Positions 9,253-18,241 of a DNA stretch of 64,000 bases are shown in pieces. The DNA is taken from the NCBI GenBank assembly GCA_002796995.1, contig PEKW01000003.1, forward strand, positions 124,001 to 188,000, read 5' to 3'. Made by a program: the position numbers and the translations under genes. The notes below the pieces were generated by a model. It saw only the letters and a list, made by a program, of their open reading frames with translations, did no database searches and was not told where the DNA came from. The first letter of the stretch is position 1. Each line of letters starts with the position of its first letter. This DNA comes from Rhizobium sp. Lineage in GTDB: Bacteria; Pseudomonadota; Alphaproteobacteria; Rhizobiales; Rhizobiaceae.

Positions 9253-10086
9253 ATGAGCCGGGAACTGACACTCCGCATCTATTCCGCCATCGTCATGGTC
9301 GCCGTCGTGCTGGCGGCCACCTGGTTCGGCGGCCTGGCCTTCCGCATCCTTGCGGGCGCCATCGGCCTGTTCGTCTATTATGAATGGTCGTCCATGACCA
9401 GGCTCGGCGAGCGCAGCATGCGCGGCCACGCCTTCGGCTGGTTTTCGATGGCCGCGATCGTCGCCAACATGCTGTTCGGCCAGGGGGACCTCACCGTTCC
9501 GCTGTTCGCAGGTCTCGTGCTCACCGCCGCTCTCCCGGCCATCATCGGCAACTGGAGCTGGTGGCAGCCCGGCGGCATCTTCTATGCGGGTCTCAGCGCG
9601 GTTTCGCTGGCGGCGATCCGTGGCGAGGACCAACTGGGCTTTGCGGCGATGATCTTCGTCTTCGCCGTGGTCTGGTCGACCGACATCCTCGCCTATTTCG
9701 TCGGCCGCGCCATTGGCGGGCCGAAGCTGGCTCCGCGCATCTCGCCCGGCAAGACCTGGTCGGGCGCGATCGGTGGGACGATCGCCGGCGTGCTCGGCGG
9801 CGTTGCCGTCGCGCTGTCCTTCTTCCAGTCGATCGGCCTCTGGGTGCCGTTGATCGCGCTGTTCCTGTCGGTTGCCGGGCAGATCGGCGACCTCTTCGAA
9901 TCCTTCATTAAGCGCCGCTTCGGCGTGAAGGATTCCAGCCATCTCATTCCCGGGCATGGTGGCGTGATGGACCGGGTAGACGCGCTGGTATTTGCCTGTT
10001 TCGCCGCATTCTTTATTGCGGTAGGGTTCTCCGCGGTCGGCATGGGGGCTGTCGACTCTCTCGGTGCTTTCCTTTTCGGTCTGTGA
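9253..10086 (+). CDS. cdsA: Phosphatidate cytidylyltransferase
   Basis: The 277-residue integral membrane protein makes CDP-diacylglycerol from phosphatidate and CTP, the branch point of phospholipid synthesis. Several hydrophobic segments are evident (for example residues 10-35, 55-110 and 115-140). The C-terminal CDP-alcohol signature is present: ISPGKTWSGAIGG, then FIKRRFGVKDSSHLIPGHGGVMDRVDALVF. It starts 9 bases after uppS and is followed after 32 bases by rseP, the conserved uppS-cdsA-rseP order of alphaproteobacteria. Confidence 0.97.
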   Translation: MSRELTLRIYSAIVMVAVVLAATWFGGLAFRILAGAIGLFVYYEWSSMTRLGERSMRGHAFGWFSMAAIVANMLFGQGDLTVPLFAGLVLTAALPAIIGNWSWWQPGGIFYAGLSAVSLAAIRGEDQLGFAAMIFVFAVVWSTDILAYFVGRAIGGPKLAPRISPGKTWSGAIGGTIAGVLGGVAVALSFFQSIGLWVPLIALFLSVAGQIGDLFESFIKRRFGVKDSSHLIPGHGGVMDRVDALVFACFAAFFIAVGFSAVGMGAVDSLGAFLFGL

Positions 10087-10118
10087 GACCGCGAAAGCAT
10101 CATGAATAGGATTGAACG

Positions 10119-11252
10119 ATGGACCACATTACCGCCTTCTTCGGTTTCCTGACCGGCTATATCCTTCCCTATGTCGTGGTCCTGTCGCTTCTCGTCTTCG
10201 TGCACGAGCTTGGCCATTATCTCGCCGGCCGCTGGTCGGGCATCCGCGTGCTGGCCTTCTCCATCGGGTTTGGCCCGGAAATCGTCGGCTACACGGATAC
10301 GCACGGCACCCGCTGGAAGCTTTCGGCCATTCCGCTCGGCGGCTATGTGCGGTTCTACGGCGACGCCGATGCCGCAAGCCTGGCCGATGGCGACGAACTG
10401 GCGGAAATGGCGCCGGCCGAGCGCGCCCAGACCCTGGCCGGCGCCAAGCTGTGGAAGCGCGCGATAACTGTCGCCGCCGGACCGATCGCCAATTTCATCG
10501 CGGCCATCGTCATCTTCGCTGTGATGTTGGGCACCCAGGGCAAGCCGGTCGCAGATCCGGTCGTCGCCGAGGTCAAGGCCGGCAGCGCCGCGTTCGATGC
10601 CGGCGTCAAGCCGGGCGACGTTCTGGTCGCGCTCGACGGCACGCGCATCGAGACCTTCGACGACGTGGTGCGCTACATCAGCATGCGCCCCGAGGTTCCG
10701 GTCGTCGTCACCGTTCGCCGCGACGGCAGCGAGATCGGCCTCGACATGGTGCCGCGCCGCACCGTCACCACCGACCGTTTCGGCAACGAGATGGAAGTGG
10801 GTCAAATCGGCATCGTCACCAACCAGCAGAGCGGCAATTTCCGCATCGTCGAGCTGACGCCGCTTCAGGCGGTGGGCGAGGGCGCGCGGCAGACCTGGCA
10901 CATCGTCACCGGCACTTTCGACTATCTGTCCAACCTCGTGGCGGGCCGGATGAATGCCGATCAGCTCGGCGGACCTGTCCGGGTCGTCCAGGCTTCCGGC
11001 CAGATGGCGACCCTCGGGATCGTCGCCCTGTTCAATCTCGCGGCCGTTCTGTCAGTTTCCCTGGGGCTTCTCAATTTGATGCCAGTTCCGGTCCTTGACG
11101 GCGGCCATCTGGTCCTCTACGCGCTTGAGGCAATTCGCGGGAAGCCCGTCGGGCAGAACGCACAGGAAATCGCTTTCCGTATAGGCCTGGTGATGATCCT
11201 GTCGCTGATGGTGTTTGCAACGTGGAATGATATCAGTCGGTTAATCGGCTAG
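10119..11252 (+). CDS. rseP: RIP metalloprotease RseP (site-2 protease family)
   Basis: The 377-residue inner-membrane zinc protease performs intramembrane cleavage of anti-sigma factors and signal peptides. The zinc motif HELGH is at residues 29-33 in the first membrane segment (VVVLSLLVFVHELGHYLAG). A single PDZ domain follows (about residues 145-200, including KPGDVLVALDGTRIETF), and the second zinc-binding segment is LLNLMPVPVLDGGHLVLY near the C-terminus. E. coli RseP carries two PDZ domains; one is usual for this length and group. No rseA/rpoE homologues lie in this window, so the substrate is not known. bamA follows after about 190 bases. Confidence 0.96.
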   Translation: MDHITAFFGFLTGYILPYVVVLSLLVFVHELGHYLAGRWSGIRVLAFSIGFGPEIVGYTDTHGTRWKLSAIPLGGYVRFYGDADAASLADGDELAEMAPAERAQTLAGAKLWKRAITVAAGPIANFIAAIVIFAVMLGTQGKPVADPVVAEVKAGSAAFDAGVKPGDVLVALDGTRIETFDDVVRYISMRPEVPVVVTVRRDGSEIGLDMVPRRTVTTDRFGNEMEVGQIGIVTNQQSGNFRIVELTPLQAVGEGARQTWHIVTGTFDYLSNLVAGRMNADQLGGPVRVVQASGQMATLGIVALFNLAAVLSVSLGLLNLMPVPVLDGGHLVLYALEAIRGKPVGQNAQEIAFRIGLVMILSLMVFATWNDISRLIG

Positions 11253-11445
11253 AGTCTCGGCTTGTCACGGCGGAGAGGATTTGTTTACGATGTTTCAAAC
11301 TCATAGTGGCGATTGGGCCACGGCTGCAAATGAAGTAAATAGAATTTAACGTCCGTACTTGCTTGTAGGGTAAAAGCCGTTAAAACCACACACGGGCCGG
11401 AGTCGGCAACGACCTCGGGGCAATGGAAGAAGGTTGAGAATAAAC

Positions 11446-13803
11446 ATGAAGGCTGGTTCAAGATTTTTGAACGCGGTGTCGGCGGTCGCGCTGTCTGCTG
11501 GTGTTGTTTCTTCGGGCGCAGGCGTGGCTTTTCTCGCGTCGGCTGCGGTCGCCGAAGCGGCCGTGATCCAGCGCATCGATGTTCGCGGCGTGCAGCGTGT
11601 GGGTGCGGACGCGGTCCGCTCCAATATCACCATCAAGCCCGGCCAGAGTTTTTCCAACGTCGACATTGATGAATCGGTCAAGCGTCTCTACGCGACCGGC
11701 TTCTTCTCGGATGTCCGGATTTCGGTTTCCGGCGGAACGCTCGTCATCAACGTGACCGAGAACCAGCTCGTCAACCAGGTCGTGTTCAACGGCAACCGCA
11801 AGATCAAGGACGACAAGCTGCGCGCCTTCGTACAGACGCAGCCCATGGGTCCCTATAGCGACAGCCTCATCGCTGCCGATATCGAGCGGATCAAGGAAGC
11901 CTATGCCGGCATCGGCCGCAGCGACATCGAAGTGACGACCCAGGTCGTTCCGGTCGCTGAAGGTCGTGTCAACCTTGCCTTCGTCATCAATGAAGGCGAG
12001 CGCACCAAGATCACGCAGATCAACTTCGTCGGCAACAACGCCTATGGCGATGGCCGACTGGCTGCTGTTCTGCAGACCAAGCGCTCCAACATGCTGTCCT
12101 TCCTGACCCGCAAGGACGTCTACAACGAGGACAAGCTGCGCGCTGACGAAGAAGCGCTGCGCCAGTTCTACTATAACCACGGCTACGCCGACTTCCGCGT
12201 GATTTCGTCGGAAGCGACGCTGAACGAGACCGGCAACGAATATGCCATCACGATTACCGTCGATGAAGGCGAGCGCTACAAGTTCGGCAACATCGCCGTC
12301 GAGTCGACCGTTGAAGGCATCGATGCGACCGAACTCGAGCGCCTGCTCGAAACTCGCGCCGGCAATACCTACAGCGCCCGCGACATCCAGAAGTCGATGG
12401 AAGCGATCTCCCAGCGCGTTTCGGCCGCCGGCTATCCCTTTGCCCGCGTCGTTCCGCGCGGCGACCGGAATTTCGAGAACAACACGATCGGCGTGACCTA
12501 TCTGGTCGACCAGGGCGAGCGCGCCTATGTCGAGCGCATCGAGATCCGCGGCAACACGCGTACGCGTGACTATGTCATCCGTCGCGAATTCGACATCTCC
12601 GAAGGCGACGCCTTCAACCAGGAGACCATCAGCCGCGCCAAGCGACGCCTGGAAGCGCTCGGTTACTTCACGACCGTCAATATCTCGACCGCGCCGGGCA
12701 GTGCTTCGGACCGCGTTGTCGTGGTCGTTGACGTGGTCGACCAGCCGACCGGTTCGTTCGGCATCGGCGCCGGCTACTCGGTCGGCGGTGACGGCCTCGT
12801 TCTGGAAGCCTCGGTCGAAGAAAAGAACTTCCTCGGTCGCGGCCAGTTTATCCGCCTCGCCGCTGGCGGTGGTCTGGAAGACAGCCGTACCTACAACTTC
12901 TCCTTCACCGAGCCTTATTTCCTTGGCTATCGCCTTGCCGCCGGCTTCGACCTGTTCAAGAGCCAGACAAGCAGCAATTCGAACTACGACTATGAGGAGC
13001 AAGGTGCGACCGTGCGCGTGACCGCGCCGATCACCGAGGATCTGGCGACCACCGTTCGCTATACCTACAAGGAACTGAAGTACAAGGAAGACGGCGCTTA
13101 TGGTACGGACGGTCTTCCGTACACTGCGGACGACCGGCTGGCGGATCCTTATATCGATCTGATCGAGAACAGCCCGTGGAAGCAGTCGATCGTCGGTCAC
13201 TCGATCGTCTACAACACGGTCGACGACCGCAACATGCCACGTGACGGCATCTATGCCAGCTTCACGCATGAATATGCGGGTCTGGGCGGCGATTCGGACT
13301 TCTACAAGGTCTATGGCCGCGCCCGCTACTTCCACACGCTTTCGGAAGACATGGATCTCGTCGGTTCGCTCTCCGCAGGCGCCGGCCACGTGGTCGCGAC
13401 CGGCGATTCGCTCAACGTCTTCGATCAGTTCCAGATCGGCGGCAAGGATCTGCGCGGCTTCGCCACCAATGGTATCGGTGCACGGGCGGACGGCGATCCG
13501 CTTGGCGGCACGACCTATATGACGGTTTCGGCGGAAGCCAACTTCCCGCTGCCGCTGTTCCCGTCGGATCTCAACATCCGCGGTACGGTCTTCGCCGATG
13601 CCGGTACGCTCTACGGCAACAAGGTCGATACCGGTGGTTCGACCGTCGAAGGCACGGACATGAGCTGGCGTGCATCGGTAGGTGCCGGCATCCTGTGGCT
13701 GTCGCCGTTCGGTCCGCTGCGCTTCGATTACGCTGTTCCGGTTGCCAAGGAAGACTTTGACGAGGTCCAGAACTTCCGCTTCAGCATGGCGAACCAGTTC
13801 TAA
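11446..13803 (+). CDS. bamA: Outer membrane protein assembly factor BamA
   Basis: The 785-residue outer-membrane protein is the central subunit of the beta-barrel assembly machine. The signal peptide is about 40 residues (ends near SAAVAEAA). Five POTRA domains follow, starting at IQRIDVRGVQRVGADAVRSN and recurring at roughly 80-residue intervals (VVFNGNRKIKDDKL, INFVGNNAYGDGRL, GNIAVES, RIEIRGNTRTRDYVIRREF). The C-terminal half is a barrel ending in a Phe (FRFSMANQF), the standard Bam signal. I take the ATG at 11446; an in-frame TTG at 11434 is possible but abuts the ribosome-binding sequence. It lies between rseP and lpxD, as in other alphaproteobacteria. Confidence 0.97.
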   Translation: MKAGSRFLNAVSAVALSAGVVSSGAGVAFLASAAVAEAAVIQRIDVRGVQRVGADAVRSNITIKPGQSFSNVDIDESVKRLYATGFFSDVRISVSGGTLVINVTENQLVNQVVFNGNRKIKDDKLRAFVQTQPMGPYSDSLIAADIERIKEAYAGIGRSDIEVTTQVVPVAEGRVNLAFVINEGERTKITQINFVGNNAYGDGRLAAVLQTKRSNMLSFLTRKDVYNEDKLRADEEALRQFYYNHGYADFRVISSEATLNETGNEYAITITVDEGERYKFGNIAVESTVEGIDATELERLLETRAGNTYSARDIQKSMEAISQRVSAAGYPFARVVPRGDRNFENNTIGVTYLVDQGERAYVERIEIRGNTRTRDYVIRREFDISEGDAFNQETISRAKRRLEALGYFTTVNISTAPGSASDRVVVVVDVVDQPTGSFGIGAGYSVGGDGLVLEASVEEKNFLGRGQFIRLAAGGGLEDSRTYNFSFTEPYFLGYRLAAGFDLFKSQTSSNSNYDYEEQGATVRVTAPITEDLATTVRYTYKELKYKEDGAYGTDGLPYTADDRLADPYIDLIENSPWKQSIVGHSIVYNTVDDRNMPRDGIYASFTHEYAGLGGDSDFYKVYGRARYFHTLSEDMDLVGSLSAGAGHVVATGDSLNVFDQFQIGGKDLRGFATNGIGARADGDPLGGTTYMTVSAEANFPLPLFPSDLNIRGTVFADAGTLYGNKVDTGGSTVEGTDMSWRASVGAGILWLSPFGPLRFDYAVPVAKEDFDEVQNFRFSMANQF

Positions 13804-13854
13804 GGTCTTGCAGTCCAGAGCTGCTGGTTGAGTAACGTTCTGGGGCTTTGGCTG

Positions 13855-14916
13855 ATGGAGCATAATCATTTTTTTCCGCCCCGTGAGGGGATCTCTCTGG
13901 CGTCGCTTGCGGCGCAGATCGGGGCGGAACTACAGGATGCGGGCGCGGGCGAACGGGTGATCCGGTCGGTCGCGCCGGTCTATAGGGCCAAGCAGGGTGA
14001 CATCTGTTACATCCTGTCGCGCCGGAGCAAGGAAGAGCTGAAGACCTGCGAGGCCTCGGCGATCCTGTGCGACAAGGCGCTGAAATCTCTCATTCCCGAT
14101 CATATTCCGGTGCTGCTGGCATCGTCGCCGGCCATGGCTTTCGCCCAGGCCGGAGGCCTGCTCCATCCGGAAGCCTTGCGCCCGGTACCGGTCTCTCCGT
14201 CCCAAAACGGGATTTCGCCCGCCGCCTTCGTCGATCGGACGGCAAGGCTCGAGCCGGACGTGCTGGTCGAGCCGATGGCCGTGATCGGCGCGGATGTCGA
14301 GATCGGCGAGGGTAGCCGCATCGGTGCAGGGACCGTCATCGGCGCCGGCGTGAGGATTGGCCGTGGCTGCACCATTGCCGCCGGCGCGACGATCCAGTCG
14401 GCCCTGATCGGCAACAATGTCATCATTCACAACGGCGCGCGTGTTGGCCAGGACGGCTTCGGCTATGCGCCCGGTCCGCGCGGCATGCTGAAAATCGTCC
14501 AGATCGGCCGCGTCATCATCCAGGACAATGTCGAGATCGGCGCCAATACGACGATCGACCGCGGCACGATGGACGATACCGTGATCGGCGAAGGCACCAA
14601 GATCGATAATCTCGTGCAGATCGGCCACAATGTCCGCATCGGCCGTCATTGCGGCATCGTCGCCCAGGTCGGCATTGCCGGCAGCACCAAGGTCGGTGAC
14701 GGCGTGATGATCGGCGGCGCCTGCGGCGTCAACGGCCACGTCACGATCGGTGACGGCGCGCAGATCGCGGCGATGAGCGGCGTGCTGTCGGACGTGCCGC
14801 CCGGCGAACGCTATGGCGGCATTCCGGCCCGACCGATGAAGGATTTTCTAAAAGACGTTGCGGCGGCCTTGAGTCAGTCCGAAAGCCGCAAGCAGAAGGG
14901 GGGAAAGAATGACTGA
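13855..14916 (+). CDS. lpxD: UDP-3-O-(3-hydroxyacyl)glucosamine N-acyltransferase
   Basis: The 353-residue enzyme adds the second hydroxyacyl chain in lipid A synthesis, using acyl-ACP. It has the LpxD N-terminal substrate domain followed by a left-handed beta-helix of hexapeptide repeats from about residue 120 ([20 protein letters not shown] and onward). The catalytic His lies in the repeat region ([19 protein letters not shown]). The start at 13855 (MEHNHFFPP) matches the conserved rhizobial N-terminus and avoids the TTG 27 bases upstream. Its end overlaps fabZ by 8 bases, indicating a tightly coupled lpx operon. Confidence 0.97.
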   Translation: MEHNHFFPPREGISLASLAAQIGAELQDAGAGERVIRSVAPVYRAKQGDICYILSRRSKEELKTCEASAILCDKALKSLIPDHIPVLLASSPAMAFAQAGGLLHPEALRPVPVSPSQNGISPAAFVDRTARLEPDVLVEPMAVIGADVEIGEGSRIGAGTVIGAGVRIGRGCTIAAGATIQSALIGNNVIIHNGARVGQDGFGYAPGPRGMLKIVQIGRVIIQDNVEIGANTTIDRGTMDDTVIGEGTKIDNLVQIGHNVRIGRHCGIVAQVGIAGSTKVGDGVMIGGACGVNGHVTIGDGAQIAAMSGVLSDVPPGERYGGIPARPMKDFLKDVAAALSQSESRKQKGGKND

Positions 14917-15376
14917 TCAGGTCAAGACCGAGCTCGGCGCCGCCGACATTCTCGAGATCATGAAGCTTTTGCCGCATCGCTATCCGTTCCTTCTGGTGGA
15001 CCGGATCATCGAGATCGACGGCGACAACTCGGCGATCGGCATCAAGAACGTCACGGCCAATGAGCCCCACTTCACCGGACACTTCCCCGAATCCCCAATC
15101 ATGCCGGGCGTCCTGCTGATCGAGGGCATGGCCCAGACGGCCGGCGCGATCTGCACGCGCAAGCAGGGTGGCGGCGGCAACCTCGTCTACTTCATGACGA
15201 TCGACAATGCGCGCTTCCGCAAGCCGGTCGTGCCTGGCGACCGGGTCGAGTTCCACGTCTTCAAGCAGAAGCAGCGCGGCAATATCTGGAAGTTCCACTG
15301 CGACGCCAAGGTCGACGGCGCCCTGGTGGCCGAGGCGGACATCGGCGCCATGATCATGCGCAAGGACGAAAAATGA
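14909..15376 (+). CDS. fabZ: 3-hydroxyacyl-[ACP] dehydratase FabZ
   Basis: The 155-residue hot-dog fold enzyme dehydrates 3-hydroxyacyl-ACP in fatty acid elongation. The catalytic [20 protein letters not shown] block has His54, His58 and Glu72. The N-terminal [20 protein letters not shown] block is equally diagnostic. It overlaps lpxD by 8 bases and lpxA by 4 bases (ATGA). FabZ shares its 3-hydroxyacyl-ACP pool with LpxA and LpxD, so the arrangement places competing uses of one precursor in one transcript. Confidence 0.98.
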   Translation: MTDQVKTELGAADILEIMKLLPHRYPFLLVDRIIEIDGDNSAIGIKNVTANEPHFTGHFPESPIMPGVLLIEGMAQTAGAICTRKQGGGGNLVYFMTIDNARFRKPVVPGDRVEFHVFKQKQRGNIWKFHCDAKVDGALVAEADIGAMIMRKDEK

Positions 15377-16188
15377 GCGCGATCGGGCAAGGCGCCGTCA
15401 TTCACCCCATGGCCGTCGTCGAAGACGGCGCCGTGATCGGTGCGAATGTGAAGATCGGCCCCTTCTGCCATGTCGGGCCGAGGGTGACGCTCGGCGACGG
15501 TTGCGAGCTGCTTTCCCATGCGGTCGTGATCGGCCGCACGACGATCGGACGCAATGCCAGGATCCATGCCTGCGCGGTCATCGGCGGCGATCCGCAGAGC
15601 GTCCACCATGCCGGCGAGGAAACCACGCTTTCCATCGGCGACAACTGCACGATGCGCGAAGGCGTGACGATGAACTCCGGAACCGCCGAAGGCGGCGGCA
15701 AGACGGTGGTCGGCAGCAACAACCTTTTCCTCGCCAATTCGCATGTCGCACATGATTGCCAGCTCGGCGACAACATCATCCTGTCGAACAATGTCATGCT
15801 CGCCGGCCATGTGAAGGTCGAGGACCGCGTCATTCTCGGCGGTGGCTCGGCCGTGCACCAGTTTACCCGCATCGGCCGCCAGGCCTTCGTCGGCGGACTG
15901 ACCGCCGTCAGCTACGACGTCATTCCCTACGGCATGCTGAACGGCAATCCGGGCGTGCTCGGCGGCCTCAACGTCGTGGGCATGACGCGCGCCGGTATCG
16001 AGCGTTCGGTCATCCATCAGGTTCGCCGCGCCTTCAAGCAGATCTTCGAAGGCGAAGCCTCGGCCCGCGTCAATGCCGCCGCCATCCGCGACCAGTATCT
16101 CGACTGCCCGCCGGTCATCGAAATCCTCGATTTCATCGCGGCCGAAAGCGACCGCGCCCTGTCGTCGCCGTTCCGCGGCAAGAGCTGA
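15373..16188 (+). CDS. lpxA: UDP-N-acetylglucosamine acyltransferase
   Basis: The 271-residue enzyme catalyses the first step of lipid A synthesis, transferring a 3-hydroxyacyl chain to the 3-OH of UDP-GlcNAc. It is a left-handed beta-helix with repeated [I/V]G hexapeptides over the first 190 residues. Diagnostic blocks are [20 protein letters not shown] near the N-terminus, [13 protein letters not shown] with the catalytic His, and [20 protein letters not shown]. The C-terminal helical domain ends at about residue 271. The ATG overlaps the fabZ stop. It precedes lpxI immediately. Confidence 0.98.
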   Translation: MSAIGQGAVIHPMAVVEDGAVIGANVKIGPFCHVGPRVTLGDGCELLSHAVVIGRTTIGRNARIHACAVIGGDPQSVHHAGEETTLSIGDNCTMREGVTMNSGTAEGGGKTVVGSNNLFLANSHVAHDCQLGDNIILSNNVMLAGHVKVEDRVILGGGSAVHQFTRIGRQAFVGGLTAVSYDVIPYGMLNGNPGVLGGLNVVGMTRAGIERSVIHQVRRAFKQIFEGEASARVNAAAIRDQYLDCPPVIEILDFIAAESDRALSSPFRGKS

Positions 16189-16193
16189 TCGCC

Positions 16194-17069
16194 GTGGCGC
16201 CGACCGGGGCTCGCAAAGGCCGCCTGGCGATCGTCGCCGGTGGCGGCTTCCTGCCTCTCTACGTCGCCGAGGCGGCGCGCGCCGCCGGCGAGAATCCCTT
16301 CATTCTCCGCCTTCGCAACGAAGCCGACCAGCAATGGCAGGGCTTCGATTCGGCGGTCATCGGCGTCGGCGACATGGCCGGCCTGTCGGCGCTGCTGAAG
16401 ACCAACGCGATCGATCGCGTCGTGCTTTCGGGGGGCGTCAAGCGGCGCCCGGCCTTCGGCGAAATCCGCGTCAATCTGAAATCGCTGCTGAAGCTGCCCA
16501 TGGCCGTGAAGACCTTGCTTGCCGGTGGCGACGACGTCGTTTTGAAGATGGTGATCGGCCTGATCGAGGCGCAAGGCTGCCACGTGATCGGCGCGCACGA
16601 GATTGCCCCCGACCTGCTCGCCGAGACCGGTCCGATCGGTAAGGTTTCACCCTCCGCCGACGACTGGCGCGACATCGCGCGCGGGGCGGAAGCCGCGGAG
16701 GCGCTTGGCCGGCTCGATGTCGGGCAGGGGGCGGTGAGCGTCGGCGGACGCATCGTCGCGCTCGAGGGCGTCGAGGGCACCGACGCCATGCTGGAGCGCG
16801 TGGCGCATCTGAGGTCCGAGAAACGCATCTCGCAGCATCGCAAGGGCGTGTTGGTCAAGCTCTGCAAGCCGCAGCAGGACGTACGCGCCGATCTGCCGTC
16901 GATCGGCCGTTCGACCATCGAGAATGCCAAAAAGGCGGGGCTGGCCGGTATCGCCGTCGAGGCTGGCCGGGCACTGGTGATCGAGCGCGAGGCGCTGGTC
17001 AGGGCGGCAGACGAGGCGGGACTTTTCGTCATCGGCATCGACCGCGGCCTGGCCGGAGGAACCCCATGA
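16194..17069 (+). CDS. lpxI: UDP-2,3-diacylglucosamine diphosphatase LpxI
   Basis: The 291-residue protein (DUF1009 family) hydrolyses UDP-2,3-diacylglucosamine to lipid X. It replaces LpxH in most alphaproteobacteria. Recognisable blocks are RLAIVAGGGFLPLYVAEAA at the N-terminus, GDMAGLSALLKTNAIDRVVLSGGVKRRP, GLIEAQGCHVIGAHEIAPDLLA, and the C-terminal FVIGID-type segment preceded by GIAVEAGRALVIERE. I chose the GTG at 16194, five bases after lpxA, because no ATG exists between the lpxA stop and the conserved N-terminus. The gene overlaps lpxB by 4 bases. Confidence 0.94.
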   Translation: MAPTGARKGRLAIVAGGGFLPLYVAEAARAAGENPFILRLRNEADQQWQGFDSAVIGVGDMAGLSALLKTNAIDRVVLSGGVKRRPAFGEIRVNLKSLLKLPMAVKTLLAGGDDVVLKMVIGLIEAQGCHVIGAHEIAPDLLAETGPIGKVSPSADDWRDIARGAEAAEALGRLDVGQGAVSVGGRIVALEGVEGTDAMLERVAHLRSEKRISQHRKGVLVKLCKPQQDVRADLPSIGRSTIENAKKAGLAGIAVEAGRALVIEREALVRAADEAGLFVIGIDRGLAGGTP

Positions 17070-18241
17070 GCACCAGGCCCCTGAAGATCGCCGTCATCGC
17101 CGGAGAAGTCTCGGGGGATCTTCTGGGCGCGGACCTGGTCGCCGCTCTGAAGGACCGCCACGGCGGGCCGATCGAACTGGTTGGCGTTGGCGGCGACGCG
17201 CTCGAGCGGCAGGGACTGCGGCCGCTATTCGACTTTTCGGAACTTTCGGTGATGGGGCTCACCCAGGTTCTGGCGCGCCTGCCGCGCTTCATCCGCCTGA
17301 TCGGTTTGACGGCCAAGGCCATCATCGCGGCGGAGCCCGACCTGCTTTTGATCGTCGACAGCCCCGATTTCACCCACCGGGTGGCAAAGAAGGTGCGCCA
17401 GGCACTGCCTGACCTGCCCGTGGTCGATTACGTCTGCCCGAGCGTCTGGGCCTGGAAGGAATACCGCGCCAAGGCGATGCTTGCCTATGTCGACGAGGTT
17501 CTGGCCGTGCTGCCCTTCGAGCCGCAGGTGATGCGCGATCTCGGCGGTCCGCCCACTCATTTCGTCGGCCATCGGCTGGTCACCAATCAGAAGCTGCTGG
17601 AGACGCGCGCGGCGCGGGCCGGCAAGCCACCCAAACGCCTGGACGAGGCCAAGACGATCCTGTTGCTGCCCGGCTCACGCGGCGCGGAGATCACGACCCT
17701 CTTGCCGATCTTCGGCGAGACCATGCGTGATTTCGTCGCCCGCAACGGTCCGACGCGGTTCCTGCTACCGACCGTCCCGCGCCAGGAGGCGCGTGTGCGG
17801 CAGATGATCGCCGACTGGGACCTGAAGCCGGAGGTGCTGACGGGCGAGGAAGCGAAATGGCGCGCCTTCGCCGAGGCCGATGCGGCGATCGCCGCGTCCG
17901 GCACCGTCATCCTGGAGCTGGCGCTCGCCACCGTTCCGGTCGTGTCGACCTACAAGACCGATTGGCTGATCACGATGCTCAGCCACCGCATCAAGACCTG
18001 GAGCGGTGCGTTGCCCAGTCTGATTGCCGACTACCCGTTCGTTCCGGAATTTCTCAACGACTATGTCCGCCCCGGCAATCTTCTGCGCATGGCCGAACGC
18101 CTTGCCGCCGATACGCTGCAGCAGCGGGCCATGCTCGAAGGTTTCGACCTGGTCTGGCAAAGGCTGCAGACCGAGCAGCCCTCGGGCGTCGAGGGCAGCC
18201 GTATCGTGCTCGACCTGCTAGCCCGGCGCGGGCGACTCTAA
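17066..18241 (+). CDS. lpxB: Lipid-A-disaccharide synthase
   Basis: The 391-residue GT19 glycosyltransferase joins lipid X to UDP-2,3-diacylglucosamine, forming the lipid A disaccharide. Diagnostic blocks are IAVIAGEVSGDLLGADLV at the N-terminus, LLIVDSPDFTHRVAKKVR, YVCPSVWAWKEYRA, FVGHRL, LLLPGSRGAEI and SGTVILELALATVPVV. It overlaps lpxI by 4 bases. The stop TAA at 18239-18241 overlaps the stop of the convergent glycosyltransferase gene, leaving no room for a terminator between them. Confidence 0.97.
   Translation: MSTRPLKIAVIAGEVSGDLLGADLVAALKDRHGGPIELVGVGGDALERQGLRPLFDFSELSVMGLTQVLARLPRFIRLIGLTAKAIIAAEPDLLLIVDSPDFTHRVAKKVRQALPDLPVVDYVCPSVWAWKEYRAKAMLAYVDEVLAVLPFEPQVMRDLGGPPTHFVGHRLVTNQKLLETRAARAGKPPKRLDEAKTILLLPGSRGAEITTLLPIFGETMRDFVARNGPTRFLLPTVPRQEARVRQMIADWDLKPEVLTGEEAKWRAFAEADAAIAASGTVILELALATVPVVSTYKTDWLITMLSHRIKTWSGALPSLIADYPFVPEFLNDYVRPGNLLRMAERLAADTLQQRAMLEGFDLVWQRLQTEQPSGVEGSRIVLDLLARRGRL

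Noticed and set aside
11458..13869. Long reverse-strand open frame opposite bamA
   Set aside because: BamA motifs cover the whole plus-strand frame; the reverse product has no family signature.
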